NCBI RefSeq assembly: GCF_000315625.1
Contig: NW_005434604.1
Span: 135,643 to 199,642 of the forward strand
Origin: Guillardia theta CCMP2712
Lineage: Eukaryota > Cryptophyceae > Pyrenomonadales > Geminigeraceae
DNA: 64,000 nucleotides
Reading direction: 5' to 3'
In this document: positions 20,749 to 32,965 of the stretch, in pieces
How the letters are laid out: every line of letters starts with the position of its first letter
Numbering within the stretch: the first letter of the stretch is position 1
Notes under the pieces: generated by a model
The model's database searches: none
What the model was told of the DNA's origin: nothing
The model's input: the letters and a program-made list of their open reading frames with translations, nothing else
Program-made: the position numbers and the translations under genes

Positions 20749-22216
20749 CTAATATCCAGTGTTTGGCTGCTCGCTCAGGGATTGTTTGAGCTCATGGTAC
20801 CTTGAGGTGATCCTCTTCTCAGTGATCTCGGGGTGGGTCATAATGAGGAACCGGTCCTCGACAACGGCCTGCAGCACTAAGTCGGCGACCTGGGCCAGAC
20901 GGGTCAGTGCAAGAACGGGGTAGGGGGAGGAAACCATGTCAGGAGTCATGCCGTCTTGATTGAGTCGCTCGTCAAACTGCTTCGAGATCGGGTCCAGCTC
21001 GTTGTCAAGAGCTCGGATGTTTGAAAGGTAGAACCTCGAGTTGGGAACCAGCGGCGTCGCCACCACCGAGGGGCAACTGTTGGAACTCAGTCTTTGTGGA
21101 AGGAAAGCCATCACGAGTAACATACAGGAGATGCGGAGTGACTGAGCTGTTCCTCTGAGCCAGCTCTACCTTCATGGCCTGCACCAGGCCAGTTAGGAGC
21201 ATGCTCTTGAGTTCTCCATGACGCACCTGAGTGAGTACAACGGCACAGTGCTTGGATGATACATAGGGACCCATAGTCGCCCTGTGTTGACTGCGATCAC
21301 GCATCAATAACCTTAAAACCCGACAGGGAAGCAGAGCAGAACTCGCTGTTTCACCTGTACAGACCAGCCCCAGAGGCGGTGTTCACGATATGCGTCTCAA
21401 ACCCTTGCTTCCTGCCGTCCTTGTAAGCAGACAACAGCAAGAGAAGACAAGAGAAGAGGCTCACTCCATGTAGGGAACAAACGTCTGCATCCCGTTGATC
21501 AACCCGACAACGTTGGTGTCAAGGATCCACTTCCACCTCCGCCACAGTCACGGATCATACCAGCAACAACACAGGAGAGAGAGTTACGATTCTAGAGGTG
21601 TGTCCAGAACTCCTTTGTCCGGCTCACCAATCACGCCCGCATTGTTGAAGAAGATGTCCACTCTTCCGAAGTTCTCCTGCGCGCTTGCGTGAGAGACCTT
21701 AGCAACTCATTGCTCGACCTGGCAACATCGAAGGACGCTCGCCATATCATCGGGATCCCTGACATCTGCTCGCAGCGTGCAGAAACCCTCCAAGTTCTCC
21801 TGCTTGAGTTGCAGACTTGCCTTGTCGATCAAGTCTGGGTTCCCATCGCTCAGCACGACCTTCATTCCGCTCCTGAGGCATCGTCGAGCGAGTGATAGAC
21901 CTATCCCCGAAGCTCCTCCCGTCACAGCAGCGACCTGTTGAGGAAAGAACGTCAGGATGGACATAGAACAACGTCTCTTCAAGTCTCTCTACACCAGGAG
22001 AACAACTCGAGTCCTCACCTTCCCCTGGAACTTGGACCTAATCAAACCGTCCAGCTTCACCTCGGGCAGAACCTCTATGGCTGAGCCGAAGGCGAGGACG
22101 CACGCTACTAGAGCGGCATGTACAAGTGGGTGAACAGCCGGGCATGCCAGCTGGTTCAGCCCGCCATGCCTCCTCCTCCCTCGCTCGTCCATCTCCGATA
22201 ACTCCAATGCTGCCAT
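20749..22216 (-). CDS. Short-chain dehydrogenase/reductase (SDR)
   Basis: NAD(P)-dependent oxidoreductase. Seen: the cofactor motif VTGGASGIG (about 21930-21905), NNAGV (about 21640), DTNVVGLINGM (about 21510), the active-site Ser context VNTASGAG (about 21375) and YVSSK (about 21265). Together these are the classical SDR Ser-Tyr-Lys set. Exons: 22216-22019, 21934-21719, 21697-21611, 21529-21465, 21411-21355, 21281-21227, about 21178-21122, and about 21078-20749. A hydrophobic N-terminal segment (ALVACVLAFGSAIEVL) suggests a membrane anchor. The join between the last two exons, expected to read LLYVCPSVVATPL, needs a phase change I could not satisfy with a GT-AG pair. Substrate unknown. Confidence 0.82.
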
Positions 22217-22279
22217 ACCGGCCCCCTACATAGACCAGGATCATTCCAAGCTCCCCTCAACTCAGAATTAGAAGTAAAC

Positions 22280-23526
22280 ATGAAGGCATTCTGTGAATTA
22301 TTACATCATCCCTTCAATGTTCTACGACTAACCAGCGTCTATCGGTATTTACTTTAGCTAGGCGGACTTGTCGAGTGTGACACCTTGCATGCCAGCTAGT
22401 ATTGTCCACCTCAATTTTTTACTCATCAAGAAGGTTGCGCCTCTCCAGTAGTACTGGGCGGAACAGTTTGCTCCCGAAACCCGGAATCATGCGTTTGTCA
22501 ACAACAAGCAAGACGGGGAAGAAGAGGAGCAGGAGGAGCAGGAGGAGCAGGAGGAGCACAAGGAGCACGAGGAGCACGAGAAAGAGGGACAAGAAATCGA
22601 GGGTTGGGAAGATAATAGAGGGTAGATTGAACACGAGGAGGACAAGAGGAGCGAAACGAGGTAGAGCTTGACAAGCATGCACAGGATTCGGCTGCTGCCA
22701 AGGCTTTCAGCATGGTGCTTATGGAAGCCTTTGTTTATGGATCCTCCTTTGCGTTGATAACATGGCCAATGAGGGAAGGTCCTGCCATGAAGGTACCGCA
22801 ATGTCCTTCGGAACAGCGTGCTCCTGAATTGACCTTCCACACAGGCCATCGTTATCAGTGCTGCCTGCGGGTTGACGTACTCCTTGTATCGCAGAGTCTT
22901 GATCAACCCCAACCTCGGTTTAGACCCGAATTTGCTCCTTCTACGGTTTGATGATTTGCTGTACAGCGAGGATTGAAATATCCAAGGAGGGCGTGTACGA
23001 TGTAAAGGACCTCGTCGCCCCGTGAGTTTGACTCTGCTAGATTGATGGGCAGTGACGCTCATGGGATGATAGAAAATGCGCTGGCTGGAAGCTTGTTCTG
23101 TTCGAAAAGCTTCTCAACGTGATACTCTTGTACTTGTCACCTTAAGGCCTTGATTGAATGCTCGGTGATTCCAGTTACCGTTAATTGGAGATTTCTTGAA
23201 GTCCTTGCTACTCTACAGGCAAGGTCTCACGCAATCTGTGCAGGACAGTGACAAACTTTGTATCGTGTAGACAAGGAAGCTTCAAAATCAGAGCTCTTGC
23301 GGGCAGTCTGAACATAAGAGCCGTTTTCTATCCATATCATTTCCCGACGGCACACGTAAGGAAGGTGATGGATGGCGGCTATTGAATGTTATACTTGCAG
23401 CAAGTCGAAGAGGCATCCTACTTTTCCACAATGAAGAATGCCGAGTGGCTGTCAAAGCTGCAAAAGGAAGAGAGCAATAAACGGGAAAGCACAAATGACT
23501 TCAGGTCCATCCAAGTTGATGCGTGA
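22280..23526 (+). CDS. Small membrane protein of unknown family (possibly the N-terminus of the downstream amidase)
   Basis: Supported exons: about 22430-22590 (YWAEQFAPETRNHAF then a Glu/Gln/His-rich tract), a segment up to 22792, then 22845-22917, 22967-23021, 23271-23355 and 23401-23526. Two hydrophobic segments (AFSMVLMEAFVYGSSFALIT; IVISAACGLTYSLY) suggest a membrane hairpin. A soluble domain follows (GSFKIRALAGSLNIRAVFYP), ending with TGA at 23524-23526. I do not recognise the family. The start at 22280 is a guess; the 5' exon and the intron after the acidic tract are uncertain. If the 46-nt intron 23505-23550 is used instead of the stop, the reading frame continues into the amidase. 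Confidence 0.5.
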
Positions 23527-23550
23527 TTCAACGGTTGACTCTCATGAAAG

Positions 23551-26536
23551 ATATTGGAGCTCATCCGATTATATCGCAGCTTATGAAGCTGGCTGCACTG
23601 ATCCTGTTGAGGTACTCAGGTAATCGTTTTCCCTGAACTACTCTTGAGCATGTTCAAGGTCGTTGAACGCATCCTGGAACTAATCACACGCGCGAGGGGT
23701 GAAGAAATTCCATTCAGAGCATTTGTTGAGGTATCTGAATAGCTCATGATGAGTCAGTCTGACGACTTACTTGCAGGTCAACGAAAGTGATGCTCTGGAG
23801 CAAGCCTCCCAGAGGTGCCACCTGGGCTGAGATGGTGTGAGGTCGATCTGAGCTCTGCTACCAGCAAGCGAAGGTGGGAAGAAGGCAAATCACTGGGCCC
23901 CCTCGACGGTGTTCCCTTTGCTGTGAAGGACAACTTCAACGCTGTCAACTACACGACAAGTTACGGAACCTGGTGCCTTGACGTTGATGCTGATCTCACT
24001 GTCTGATGCTGCCGGGAAGCTTTCTGGCAGATGCCCTGGGTGTACAGCTGCAGGATTGTACTCCCATCGCACGCATGAAGGCAGCAGGAGCCATCCTTGT
24101 GGGAAAGACGGGTGAGAGCAGAGAAGAGGGAGACGAGAAAGGAGGAGGCAGGGGGGGGGAAGAAGGGAGGAGAAGACAAAGGGGGAGGGGGAGGGAGAGC
24201 GAGAGGAGGAGAAGGAGAATGGGATAGAGAAATATTGACTACGGTGTAACCAGGCATGCATGAGCTCGGACTTGGAACCCTCGGCACCAGCAGCGTTGCT
24301 GGTCCCTTCAGGAATCCTCATAACATCAACGCCTATTGCGGAGGATCTTCGACAGGTCAAGCCCCCCCCCCCCCCCTCCCCTCCTTTTGCCCTTTGCTTC
24401 TTGCCGAGCAGAAATTGGAGCTGCAGGTTCGGCTGCTGTTGTAGCAGCTGGTCTAGTGCCCATCGCACTCGGAGGCGATGGAGGAGGATCGGTCAGGATA
24501 CCGGCCAGTATATGCGGCGTCTACGGGCTGAAGCCGACACATCGCAGGATCCCCAACATCAGCGTAGGGAGGAAGGAGGAATCTCGAGCAAGTCTGACAG
24601 ATAGCCAGGGGTCAGGGATTGTTGACAACTCGGTTGTTTGCATTGGCCCCATTGGCGCGACTATCTACGACATTGCCCTTGCGTACCTTGCGGTATCCGG
24701 CGACGATCCGACGGCGGGAAACTCTTTGATTGTGATTGATGATGTTCGTAAGTCGAGCAGACGCTTACTCTGGTTGCATGCAGACCCCAAAGCCGCATGT
24801 CTCTGGCTTTGAGAAGATCACGAATCTCAGTCAGTCTCTTTGAGTTAGCATGAGCCCTGTCCCAACCTGGATGGCAGGAGGCGTAAGAATCGGAATCTTC
24901 AAGTCTTTCTTCGAGCATGCGGACCCACCGATAGTCGAGGTCTGAGATCCCTCCCCTTCCGCCATCCGTTGATGTATTGCCCGCCAGGCTTGCTACCAGC
25001 AAGTGAGAACGCTGGAGCAGCTTGGAGCACAGGCACAGCAACTTGCTTGTGTAGCAGACGCAGTAGATGAAGTTTGACAGGTCAAAGACGTCGTCATCTC
25101 AAACATGGACACGATCCGGCTTGCTCATCTCCTGACCATTGCGACTGAGACCGGGCAATGTATTGAAATGTTCGAGAAGAACAACAGGATGTGATGCTTC
25201 TCTCCCCCTGCCTACCTGCCGTCTTGCTGATGCTTGTTAAGCAGTGAAAAGAGCAAAACCATGGGAAAGTTCACGCTGGAGAATGAGATTCTGCTCAACG
25301 TTTGCAAACAATGCACTGCATACGATTACATTGCAGCACAGAAGGTGGAAAACCTCTCTCGCTTCCTTGATGACAAGCTGACAGGTCAAAGCATTCGCGG
25401 TCGAGCAGATGAGGAAGATGTTTGAAGAAGTAGACGTCCTTGCTCTCCCTACGTGAGTTCTGGCCCTCCGGATCTTGGAGAGGAGGAGGACATGGGAAGA
25501 GAGGGAGGGAGGAAGGGAGGGAGGAAGGGAGGAAGGGAGGGAGGGAGGGAGGGAGGGAGGGAGGGAGGGAGGGAGGGAGGGAGGGAGGGAGGGAGGGAGG
25601 GAGGGAGGGAGATTGTATATTTGCCTCGGTGTGAGAGAGGAAGGGGAAGGTGGTGTGGAATGGTGGTCGAGAGTGAAGGAGTTTTCATCAGATGCGCCGT
25701 AACGGCTCCTGACATGAGGGCTGAAGCCATTTCCCATGGCGAACTGGACATGCAAGTCTTGGGAAGACTTGGAAGGTGCGGAGAGAAGAGACAAGAGCGA
25801 GAATGATAGCCAGGAGGGCGAGATGCTTTAAGATAGTGCGATACGAAGGATTAGCATGTCAAGGGTAGGAGAGAGGTTGGCAGGCTGGTACGAGGGAGAA
25901 GGGAGGAGTGCAGAGAGGATATGGGAGAGTAGGAGGACGCAGGAGTGGGGAGTTACATGGACTGTAAAGTCACTTGCTCGAACAGGTTCTCTAGCCTTGC
26001 AAACTTCGCCGGTCTGCCTGCAATCTCCGTCCCTGCTGGGTTTGATCAGCAAATGAAACCGATAGGCTTCCAGGTGACGGGGAGGAGGAGTGGCGAAGGA
26101 GGAGGTTACCATGGCGAAGGTGGAGAGGACAAGAAGATCGGGAGGTGGACAAGAGAAAGGGGGGAGGAGGAGAAAGAAGATGGGGAGGAGGATGAAGACG
26201 ATGGGGAGGAGGAGGAAGAAGATGGGGAGGAGGAGATCGTTTGAGCCAAGGGGAGTGAAAGAAGGAATTCTGAGCATCGTGATTGGTTGATTTCGTCTTG
26301 CAGCTCATGGCAAACGCGTACAATGAGCCGCTCCTGCTTAGATTGGCAAACTCGCTCAAGGATTCAGTCAAGATGCGAAAGCCAGCAGGTGAAAAGAGGG
26401 GGAGGTGGACAAGAAAGAGAGGGGGAAGGGAAGGGAGAGGGGGGGGGGTGGAAGAGGAAGTGAAGGGGGGTGTAGCTACTCTGAACCTGAACGCGATACT
26501 CCAGGATATTTCTACGGGGATGAAATTATTCTTTGA
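23551..26536 (+). CDS. Amidase-signature family hydrolase
   Basis: Serine hydrolase of the amidase-signature family (fatty-acid amide hydrolase/GatA type) that cleaves C-N amide bonds. The Ser-cisSer-Lys triad is visible: Lys in [11 protein letters not shown] (about 23905-23935), cis-Ser in [14 protein letters not shown] (24340-24460, split by an intron) and the Ser nucleophile in [13 protein letters not shown] (about 24470-24510). Exons: 23551-23611, 23659-23730, 23777-23814, 23865-24000, 24048-24111, 24254-24355, 24427-24743, 24784-24829, 24878-24939, 24988-25032, 25081-25190, 25242-25344, 25385-25452, 25986-26073, 26304-26388, 26505-26536. The C-terminal pattern ([17 protein letters not shown]...[10 protein letters not shown]) fits the family. 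The intron after 25032 appears to be GC-AG. An in-frame ATG at 23518 is an alternative start; otherwise exon 1 is joined to the upstream membrane module. Confidence 0.88.
25499..25612. repeat. GGGA tetranucleotide array
   Basis: About 28 near-perfect GGGA units within intron 25453-25985 of the amidase gene. It explains the Arg/Glu/Gly-rich and Pro/Ser-rich open frames seen in this stretch, which are not coding. Confidence 0.9.
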
Positions 26537-26692
26537 AATCTGCGGTATACACTTTAACGGCACGATTAGCCGCTAATCCAAACTCCTTCTATATACAGAA
26601 CCTCCAAGTGTTCCTCCTCCTCCCGCTCCTCCTCAACTCACGCGTGTAAGCTATCCATCCTCCTATCCATCTATCTATGGACCTTCCTCGCT

Positions 26693-29267
26693 TCAGCCAG
26701 TAGCTCGGTGATCCCCTGCACCATCGTGCTCCGACGATCGTGAGTTGCCTGTGTCAACTGTCAGACTGGAACCCAGCAAAGCAGCAGGAGCCACCAGGAG
26801 AATTTTCTGCCCCTCCTGCAGAACATCCGCAGCTTCTTCGCCGCGGCCATCATCAAACTGACTCGCACAGTTCAGTCTACTTCCTCCTCCTCTGCACATC
26901 CACCCAACCCTCCTCACCATTCTCCCATCCTACCCCATCATCAACATCCTCATCCTCATCCTCATCCTCATCCTCATCCTCATCCTCATCCTCATCATTC
27001 TGTCAGTCCTCCCCTTTCGTTCTTCCTCCTTCAATCATTCTCTCCCTCTCCTCGCCCACGCTGCCAAGCTCAGGTCTTACCAGCAGGTTTCCAAGGGTGT
27101 ACAGCTGCAGTCCCAGCAGAGGATGTAGAGGGGGGTAGATCCCCCGGTAGCCTTCCACGACTTGTTTGCACGCTCGAATCGCAGAGTCCATCATTCCGAG
27201 CTCGATGGAGGCCTGCGCTGGAGGTGAACAAAGGCAAGATGCGCAGACGAAGGAGGGAAGCAAGGAGGATCGGGAAGAAGAAGGAGGAGGAAGGAGGAAG
27301 GTTGATTCTGGGATCGGGCAGGAAACAGCGCATGAGGCCACTAGGAAGGACCAAGAGGACACCTGAAGCATCTTTGACTTGACGGATAGACGGTCAAGGT
27401 CGACGTTTCCTCTGTCCGCCAGCACATTCTCGTCAAGATCTTTCAACCTGCCGGCACAAATCAACGAGGGGAAGGAAGCGCGAGTCCCTGCCACCTGCTC
27501 AGTGCGTGCTCGATCTCCGTCCTCGAGCCAGCAGCTGCCAGCAGCTGTAAAGTAGTCCTCAGTGCTTGTCAGCGGAGATGAGACCCTGCCCGACTGACCT
27601 CCGCTGCTCTGTCGCACTTCTCTGTGACCTTACCATCCCGAGCTCCCAATCTGCAGGTACATGTTAGGGAAGACTTGCGGGCAACACTGACTAACTTGTT
27701 GTCTAGTTCCTCCGGGAACTTGCAGCACTGGCAATCGCAATCGAAGTAATAGGTCGATTGCAGCTTCTCTTTCCTCTTTGGAGATATCAGGGTTCATCAC
27801 GTTTCAGTAGAGAAATGTCGCTTTCTCACCGTCTTCGAAACTGCCGCAAGATCTGATGCAGTCGATCAGCAAGATCAAGATCAACATCAACATCAACATC
27901 AACATCAACATCAACATCCACATCAACATCAAAATTAAGAGCAATACATGTCATGTCGTATGGAATCAATACATGTCATGGCATGCCTTAATCAAGGCTC
28001 CTCACCGATGTACGAGTGACATATATCTTCGCCGACTTGAATGTCTTCGATGCACCGAAACTCCTGAAGAAGTGAACAAGATGTCAGTCAGTCTCGCAGC
28101 AGCCACACCCTGACCTGCTCGTGCGTCTCGGGGTGGTAATAGATCACACAGTTGGGCTTGCACGAATGGTTGAGAATCGCTCCAAGGGGATATACTCCCA
28201 TGCCATGGCTGACGATGAGATCATCCCAGATCTGCCGAGCAGCATGCTGTGAGCAAGGCAGCGAAGAAGCAAGCAGGGGAGGGGCAGCAGAGTCAGGGAG
28301 GGTGAACGGCAGGCAGTCATCTCCTTACCGAGAAGTTGTTGCATGCGAATTTGCACAGGACTTTGAGCAGCTCTTCTTCTCTAGTGCATTCATGACATCC
28401 CTTTACCACCTCCCTCTTTTCCTCTCACGTTGGTTTCAGGCTCCAGTCCAGCCCCTTGGGCGACCGCGCCTGCAACATGTCAAGCAGATGTTCTGCAATC
28501 CTGACGATTTCTGAGAGCACAGTTACGAGAGGAGTGAAAGAATGAGATTGTTTCCTTGCCTTGGTTCCCCGCAAACTCCTGTGCATTCGACTTTCTCATC
28601 TGAGCCATGTGATCTATCATCGCCTTCACGTCATCGTGGTCTGCGCAAGATCGTTGGACAGGAAACATGCATACTTGTACTATCAACCCTGAACATAGTC
28701 GTCCGAACTCATCGCATTTACAGCTTTTCCGCTCATGAGCAAGATCGCAATTCGGATAATGATGGTAACATCGATGTAAACGCTGGAGGGAAGAGACCCG
28801 AATCTGTCTTCAAGCTCGCGCTGTGCCGCATCAGCATGAAGCGCATCTGAACGCACAGAGATGACCTGCAATGAGCATTCGTACTTGTGACTTCGTTTCC
28901 ATGCTCGCGCTTGACATTCTTTGCCGCAATACCTGTACATTCGTCATACCCCCCTCGTCCCCAGGGGTTGACCTGGTGATCTTGCAGGAGGAGCATCGGA
29001 GCAGGCTGATTCCTTCTGCCGGCCTCCTGAAGCACTCATTGCATCGCTCCTCTCTGAGCTCAGGGAAAATCTCGAAGGCATACGGCCTAGATCGCAGAAC
29101 CGTGTCTGCAAGCAACAAGGTGACAAGGGGGACTTGTGCGGGTAGCGGCTACCTCCTGGTCTGAAGGCCTTCAGAGCAACCAGGTGACTTCCTTTGTTCT
29201 CCGTGGAGCGAACACCCACCGAGAAGCTCCTCTCAAGGTATGCGTCTCGATGTTGAAACTTGTCCAT
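26693..29267 (-). CDS. SET and MYND domain (SMYD-type) lysine methyltransferase
   Basis: Exons: 29267-29153, 29105-28973, 28932-28866, 28820-28688, 28640-28560, 28510-28429, 28380-28329, 28246-28115, 28063-28006, 27840-27830, 27775-27696, 27650-27634, 27544-27363, 27212-27081, 26857-26693. SMYD order is clear: N-terminal SET strand (STENKGSHLVALKAFRPGD); MYND zinc finger (CNECF...LLRCSSC...RYCGKECQ...HKYEC); SET core (GMGVYPLGAILNHSCKPNC, then FRCIEDIQVGEDI and HSYI); post-SET Cys cluster (YYFDCDCQCC); TPR-like C-terminus (MMDSAIRACKQVVEGYRG; GEEAADVLQEGQKIL). The target lysine is not predictable. Two exons are only 11 and 17 nt, and one intron (28511-28559) is GC-AG. The NHSC motif and zinc ligands look intact, so it is probably active. 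Confidence 0.88.
26944..26997. repeat. CATCCT hexanucleotide run
   Basis: About nine tandem CATCCT units within the intron between the last two exons of the SMYD gene. Non-coding on the gene strand. Confidence 0.85.
27864..27936. repeat. ATCAAC hexanucleotide run
   Basis: About eleven ATCAAC/ATCAAG units in an intron of the SMYD gene, between exons 28063-28006 and 27840-27830. On the plus strand it yields an Ile-Asn repeat frame, which is not coding. Confidence 0.85.
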
Positions 29268-29820
29268 CAGGACGGCAACAACCAGAACGACAGGTACGGA
29301 CAAGGAACCGTGAGGGGATCTGAGCTTTTGTAAGTCTCCCTCCTCCATCTCCATGTCTCCCCTCCATGTCTGCCCTCCATCGCTCCTCTTCCCCGCTCCC
29401 CCCCCCCTCCCCTTCTTAACCTCTCGCGTTATACTTCCCCCCCCCCTTCCTGTCCTGCTCTGCTTGTGATGAGACTCGTCATGATCGTGCTCCATGGGGG
29501 TAGCACACCTTACCCCTACATTCCTGGAGTAACAGAGAGGAAAAATAAGGGTGGGTCTTGAAAATTGCTGGGTAGGGGGTGGTATGTTACTCTGGGTCTT
29601 GTGTGGTCGCAATGCAAGGACTTGGAGTCAGGTGTGATGGCGGCGGAGGATGAGGAAGATGCTGAGTGTGATATGATGCGGAATACGAGAGAAGACGATA
29701 TGCTCTTTGCGAGAGTTGACATGAAATCAATTCGATGAATCTTCTTCCATCGAAGACTTGGAGGTGAACGGATTGTACCATTCACGACAGACCTCGCTGG
29801 AACACCGTTGATGCACAAAG
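29268..29820. other. Divergent intergenic region
   Basis: Separates the minus-strand SMYD start (29267) from the plus-strand S1-protein start (29821), so it should carry both promoters. It contains C-rich tracts (about 29395-29460) and no supported exon. No TATA box or other core motif stood out. Confidence 0.6.
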
Positions 29821-32151
29821 ATGCGTTGTAAGGGACCGAGGTTCACTGTTGTACTTGTCATGATGTTGTACATGATGAGTAGCAACGAGTCGATGCCATT
29901 GCGGAAGAAAACTTTACCTGCCCTACCGCGGAAAACTTCACCTGCTCGATCGACACCACTCCGCAAAGCAAGCAAGCTGAAAACACAAGTCGCTGTAAAG
30001 AAAAGGCTGGGAAGACGAGAACGGATGAGGAAAACAAGGAGAGTCAAGGAAGCGAAATCTCGCCATCCTCCTCCTCCTCCTCCGATCCGGAGGTCTTCAA
30101 TTATTTTCAATAGTCCAGAGGATCTCGAGGGGAAGCGAGTGTAATTTGTTTTGTGCTCATCTCAATAGCATAGTGACCATTAACAACTCTCGCAGCGGAG
30201 ATGTAATGAAAGAATACCTTCCGACGATGGAAGAACTTCGGGAGGCCTTTGTGGCGTGCGATGAAGGGAAAACCCTGACGGAGCACCAATCATGGTTGAT
30301 TGCCACTTTCGTCAGTCTAGAGGACATGCCCACCAAGTATCACCGATTCATCACCGACGAAGAGTACAAGAATCATCAAGTTTCGGTCTGATTGCTCCTC
30401 GCCAATGACCTGCATGACTGACAGCATGCAGTACGAAGAGAACCGGTTGATCTTGGGGTGTGGAGATTTCGTCAACTGCGAGTTCTGTCATGTAACAGAG
30501 TCATGGACTTCATCAACGACCCTGATGCTCTTTTAGTATCGCTACAATCGAACGAACTGGCAGAAAAGGCCCGAAGAAGAACTACCCCAGGTCCTCCAAC
30601 CCTTCGCATGCGTATCACTTATGATAAGCTATCGTCCAGAACCTCACACACTACTATGACATGGCTCATGACAACCTGAAGATGGTATGGTATGAACAGG
30701 ATGGCAACAACGCTCTGACTTGCGATCAGCTTTTGGAAAAAATGAAGATAATGTTTGAGAATCCGACAGATGAAGGTGCGTGCTTCTCCATCGTTAGCCC
30801 CGCGAGCGATTGAAACCTTGGGAGATTTCGACTTCAGCAAAGAGATACAGCCAGTGAAAGAGGTGAACGCAACTTTTGAGCGATAGAAGCCTCAAAACTT
30901 GTTCAGATGACGGACTATGATGCCAAGTGAACTTGTCGCCGTGTCTGAGACGTTGATTCTGAAATCAGCTGTCACCCTCCCAGGATCAATATCTTGAGCC
31001 GGCTGTATGACTCACGGTCCATAACAGACTTCAAGTTTAGGCAATCCTTGGTGTGTTCCCCTTAGTCATATCAACAAAGTTACTGTCACAACAGGCGCAC
31101 GTGATGAGAGATCCGAAGGTCATGAACTGCAGCATCTTGCAGCTCAAGCAACACGCTGTAAGGTCTGCCTACAGCGTTTGAATCTCTTGTATACCCTCAC
31201 CCCACGCCAGGATTCGGAAACGCATGGCACGCAGCATGCGTCATGTAACGTCCAAGCAATGTCAAGGTTGCCGGTGACGTTGTCCTCACAGAGAACGCTT
31301 GTTCCAGGAGAAGTGGTATCAGTGTTGGTAGATGAAAGAAAGTCTGTCTCTCGGGCTCAAACGGTTTCAGGTGACCAGCGTCAGACCCTATGGAGCCATA
31401 GTCCATATCTTATGCGTAATCCCTCAAATCGCTGCCTCTGCCTCGATGACGATGCCGAATGTAGATCGAGAGAGTGGGGCTGGTGCATCTGAGAAACTTG
31501 GGACGTGGTTTCGCTGTCTTCAACGGCACAAAGATCCAGGTTAGAAGGTTTGAAGTCCAAGGGAACTGTCGGGTGACGAGTCAGGAAGATATACAGAGGT
31601 TCCAAGGTGATCGAGGAGATAACCAATGGGTTGATTATGAATGTTACGGTGATTTCGGTAAGGAGCTCTAGTTTGCACTCTCCAGTGACCACTTTACACC
31701 GACAGGCGAACCCGATTATGCGATATCAGTTCGAGTTGAGCAGGCTGGGCGTGGAAGAGCACATAGACAAATGGGTGCAAAGAGACAAGGAGGACCAGGA
31801 GATGAGGCTTGAGGCGTGGCAAGCTTTTCAAGAATGGCAGAGAGCAGAACGTGATGATGTTTTCCTTGTTTGTCGAGGTCTTGCTCAGTTCTTTTCTTGT
31901 TCAGTCTTAGAACTGGAGGAAGAGGAGAAGAAGAAGGAACGCCCCAAGTTCAAACCCGGGCAATGGAAACAGAGGTATGGCATGCGGTGTTCTTGCGAAG
32001 ATGGTTAACAGGAGGACCAGACACAGGCTCCAGAAAAAGAGGGACGAGAACGACATTGTTACAATGGATCAAAAGGTGATCAGCGGGCTGGTAACAGGCG
32101 AGGAAGAATAAAGAGATCTTTGCGAAGAAGCCGGAGACAAATTGTTTGTGA
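29821..32151 (+). CDS. S1-domain RNA-binding protein, possibly organelle-targeted
   Basis: The N-terminus has a hydrophobic signal-like core (FTVVLVMMLYMM), then a Lys/Arg/Pro-rich basic stretch compatible with a transit peptide. A helical region follows (TMEELREAFVACDEG, then TLTEHQSWLIATF), then a conserved-looking segment (YRYNRTNWQKRPEEELPQ; NLTHYYDMAHDNLKMVWYEQ). An S1-like fold is assembled from exon 31308-31321 (14 nt), about 31371-31400 and about 31455-31535: GEVVSVTSVRPYGAI, then GLVHLRNLG. The C-terminus is Lys/Glu-rich and coiled, ending NCL at 32151. S1 domains bind RNA in ribosome-associated factors and nucleases; which process applies here is unknown. Introns of 41-49 nt surround the S1 exons. 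The gene structure is well supported, the S1 call fairly so, the location inferred. Confidence 0.72.
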
Positions 32152-32468
32152 GCAGTCTGTGAATGAAGAAGGGAGCAACTTCTTCAGTTGCTCCCTTCAA
32201 AGAATGCAGAATATCATTCAGACGTTTCAGCACATTCTCCAGCTGTTGTGCAATGTCTCAACCGATGGTTCTAAGTCACCGATTCTTTTATATCATCATC
32301 AGATATTTCTCATCTACTACATAACATCTACATAGGCAAATCTGCTTTCACTTCGCGTCTCTTACCCTTCCCCTCTTCTTGCTTGTCCCTGTCGCTTTCA
32401 GTCTCTGCAAGCTCACTGATTGCCTTCACTGCAACGCCGTCGGGCTCTCCATCGATCTGTCAAACTCA

Positions 32469-32934
32469 TCACTGCGAGGACACATCCATGTTGCCTCCAC
32501 ACACCTTGTAGCGAAACTCAGGACCAAAGTTGTACGTCACTTGTCCACCCATGTACACCGAGGCTGCAGGATAGTATTTGCCCGCCTGCACATCTCTGAA
32601 CGCGACCCCCAGGTCCTCCCCGTTGAGGTAGAAGCGAACGCAGCTTCCAACATGAATCTCGACTCCAACATCAGTATCTTCCTCCTTCACGTCATGACGT
32701 CAGTAGCGTCTTCAAGTAGCGTTCCTCTTCCCTCCACTCTGCATCCCACACCCCTTCCTCTCCTATCGACTACCTCTCTCCTCTCCTCACTTCCTCTGTT
32801 CTCACCAGGTGGTACTCAATCCCTGTATCCTTCCAGATCAGCGTGTCTGTCGCCGTCGGGAGCTTTTCTTTGCTCAGCTTCTCCTTCCCTTTTGCATTGC
32901 TCAATGATTCCTTGCCCCGGCTGATGCTGCTACC

Positions 32935-32965
<31 letters not shown>

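Noticed and set aside
25440-25806. Long Arg/Glu/Gly and Pro/Ser repeat ORFs
   Set aside because: Product of the GGGA microsatellite within an amidase intron; no coding support.
31197-31406. Minus-strand ORFs over the S1-protein exons
   Set aside because: Shadows of the plus-strand exons; no splice-consistent partner exons.
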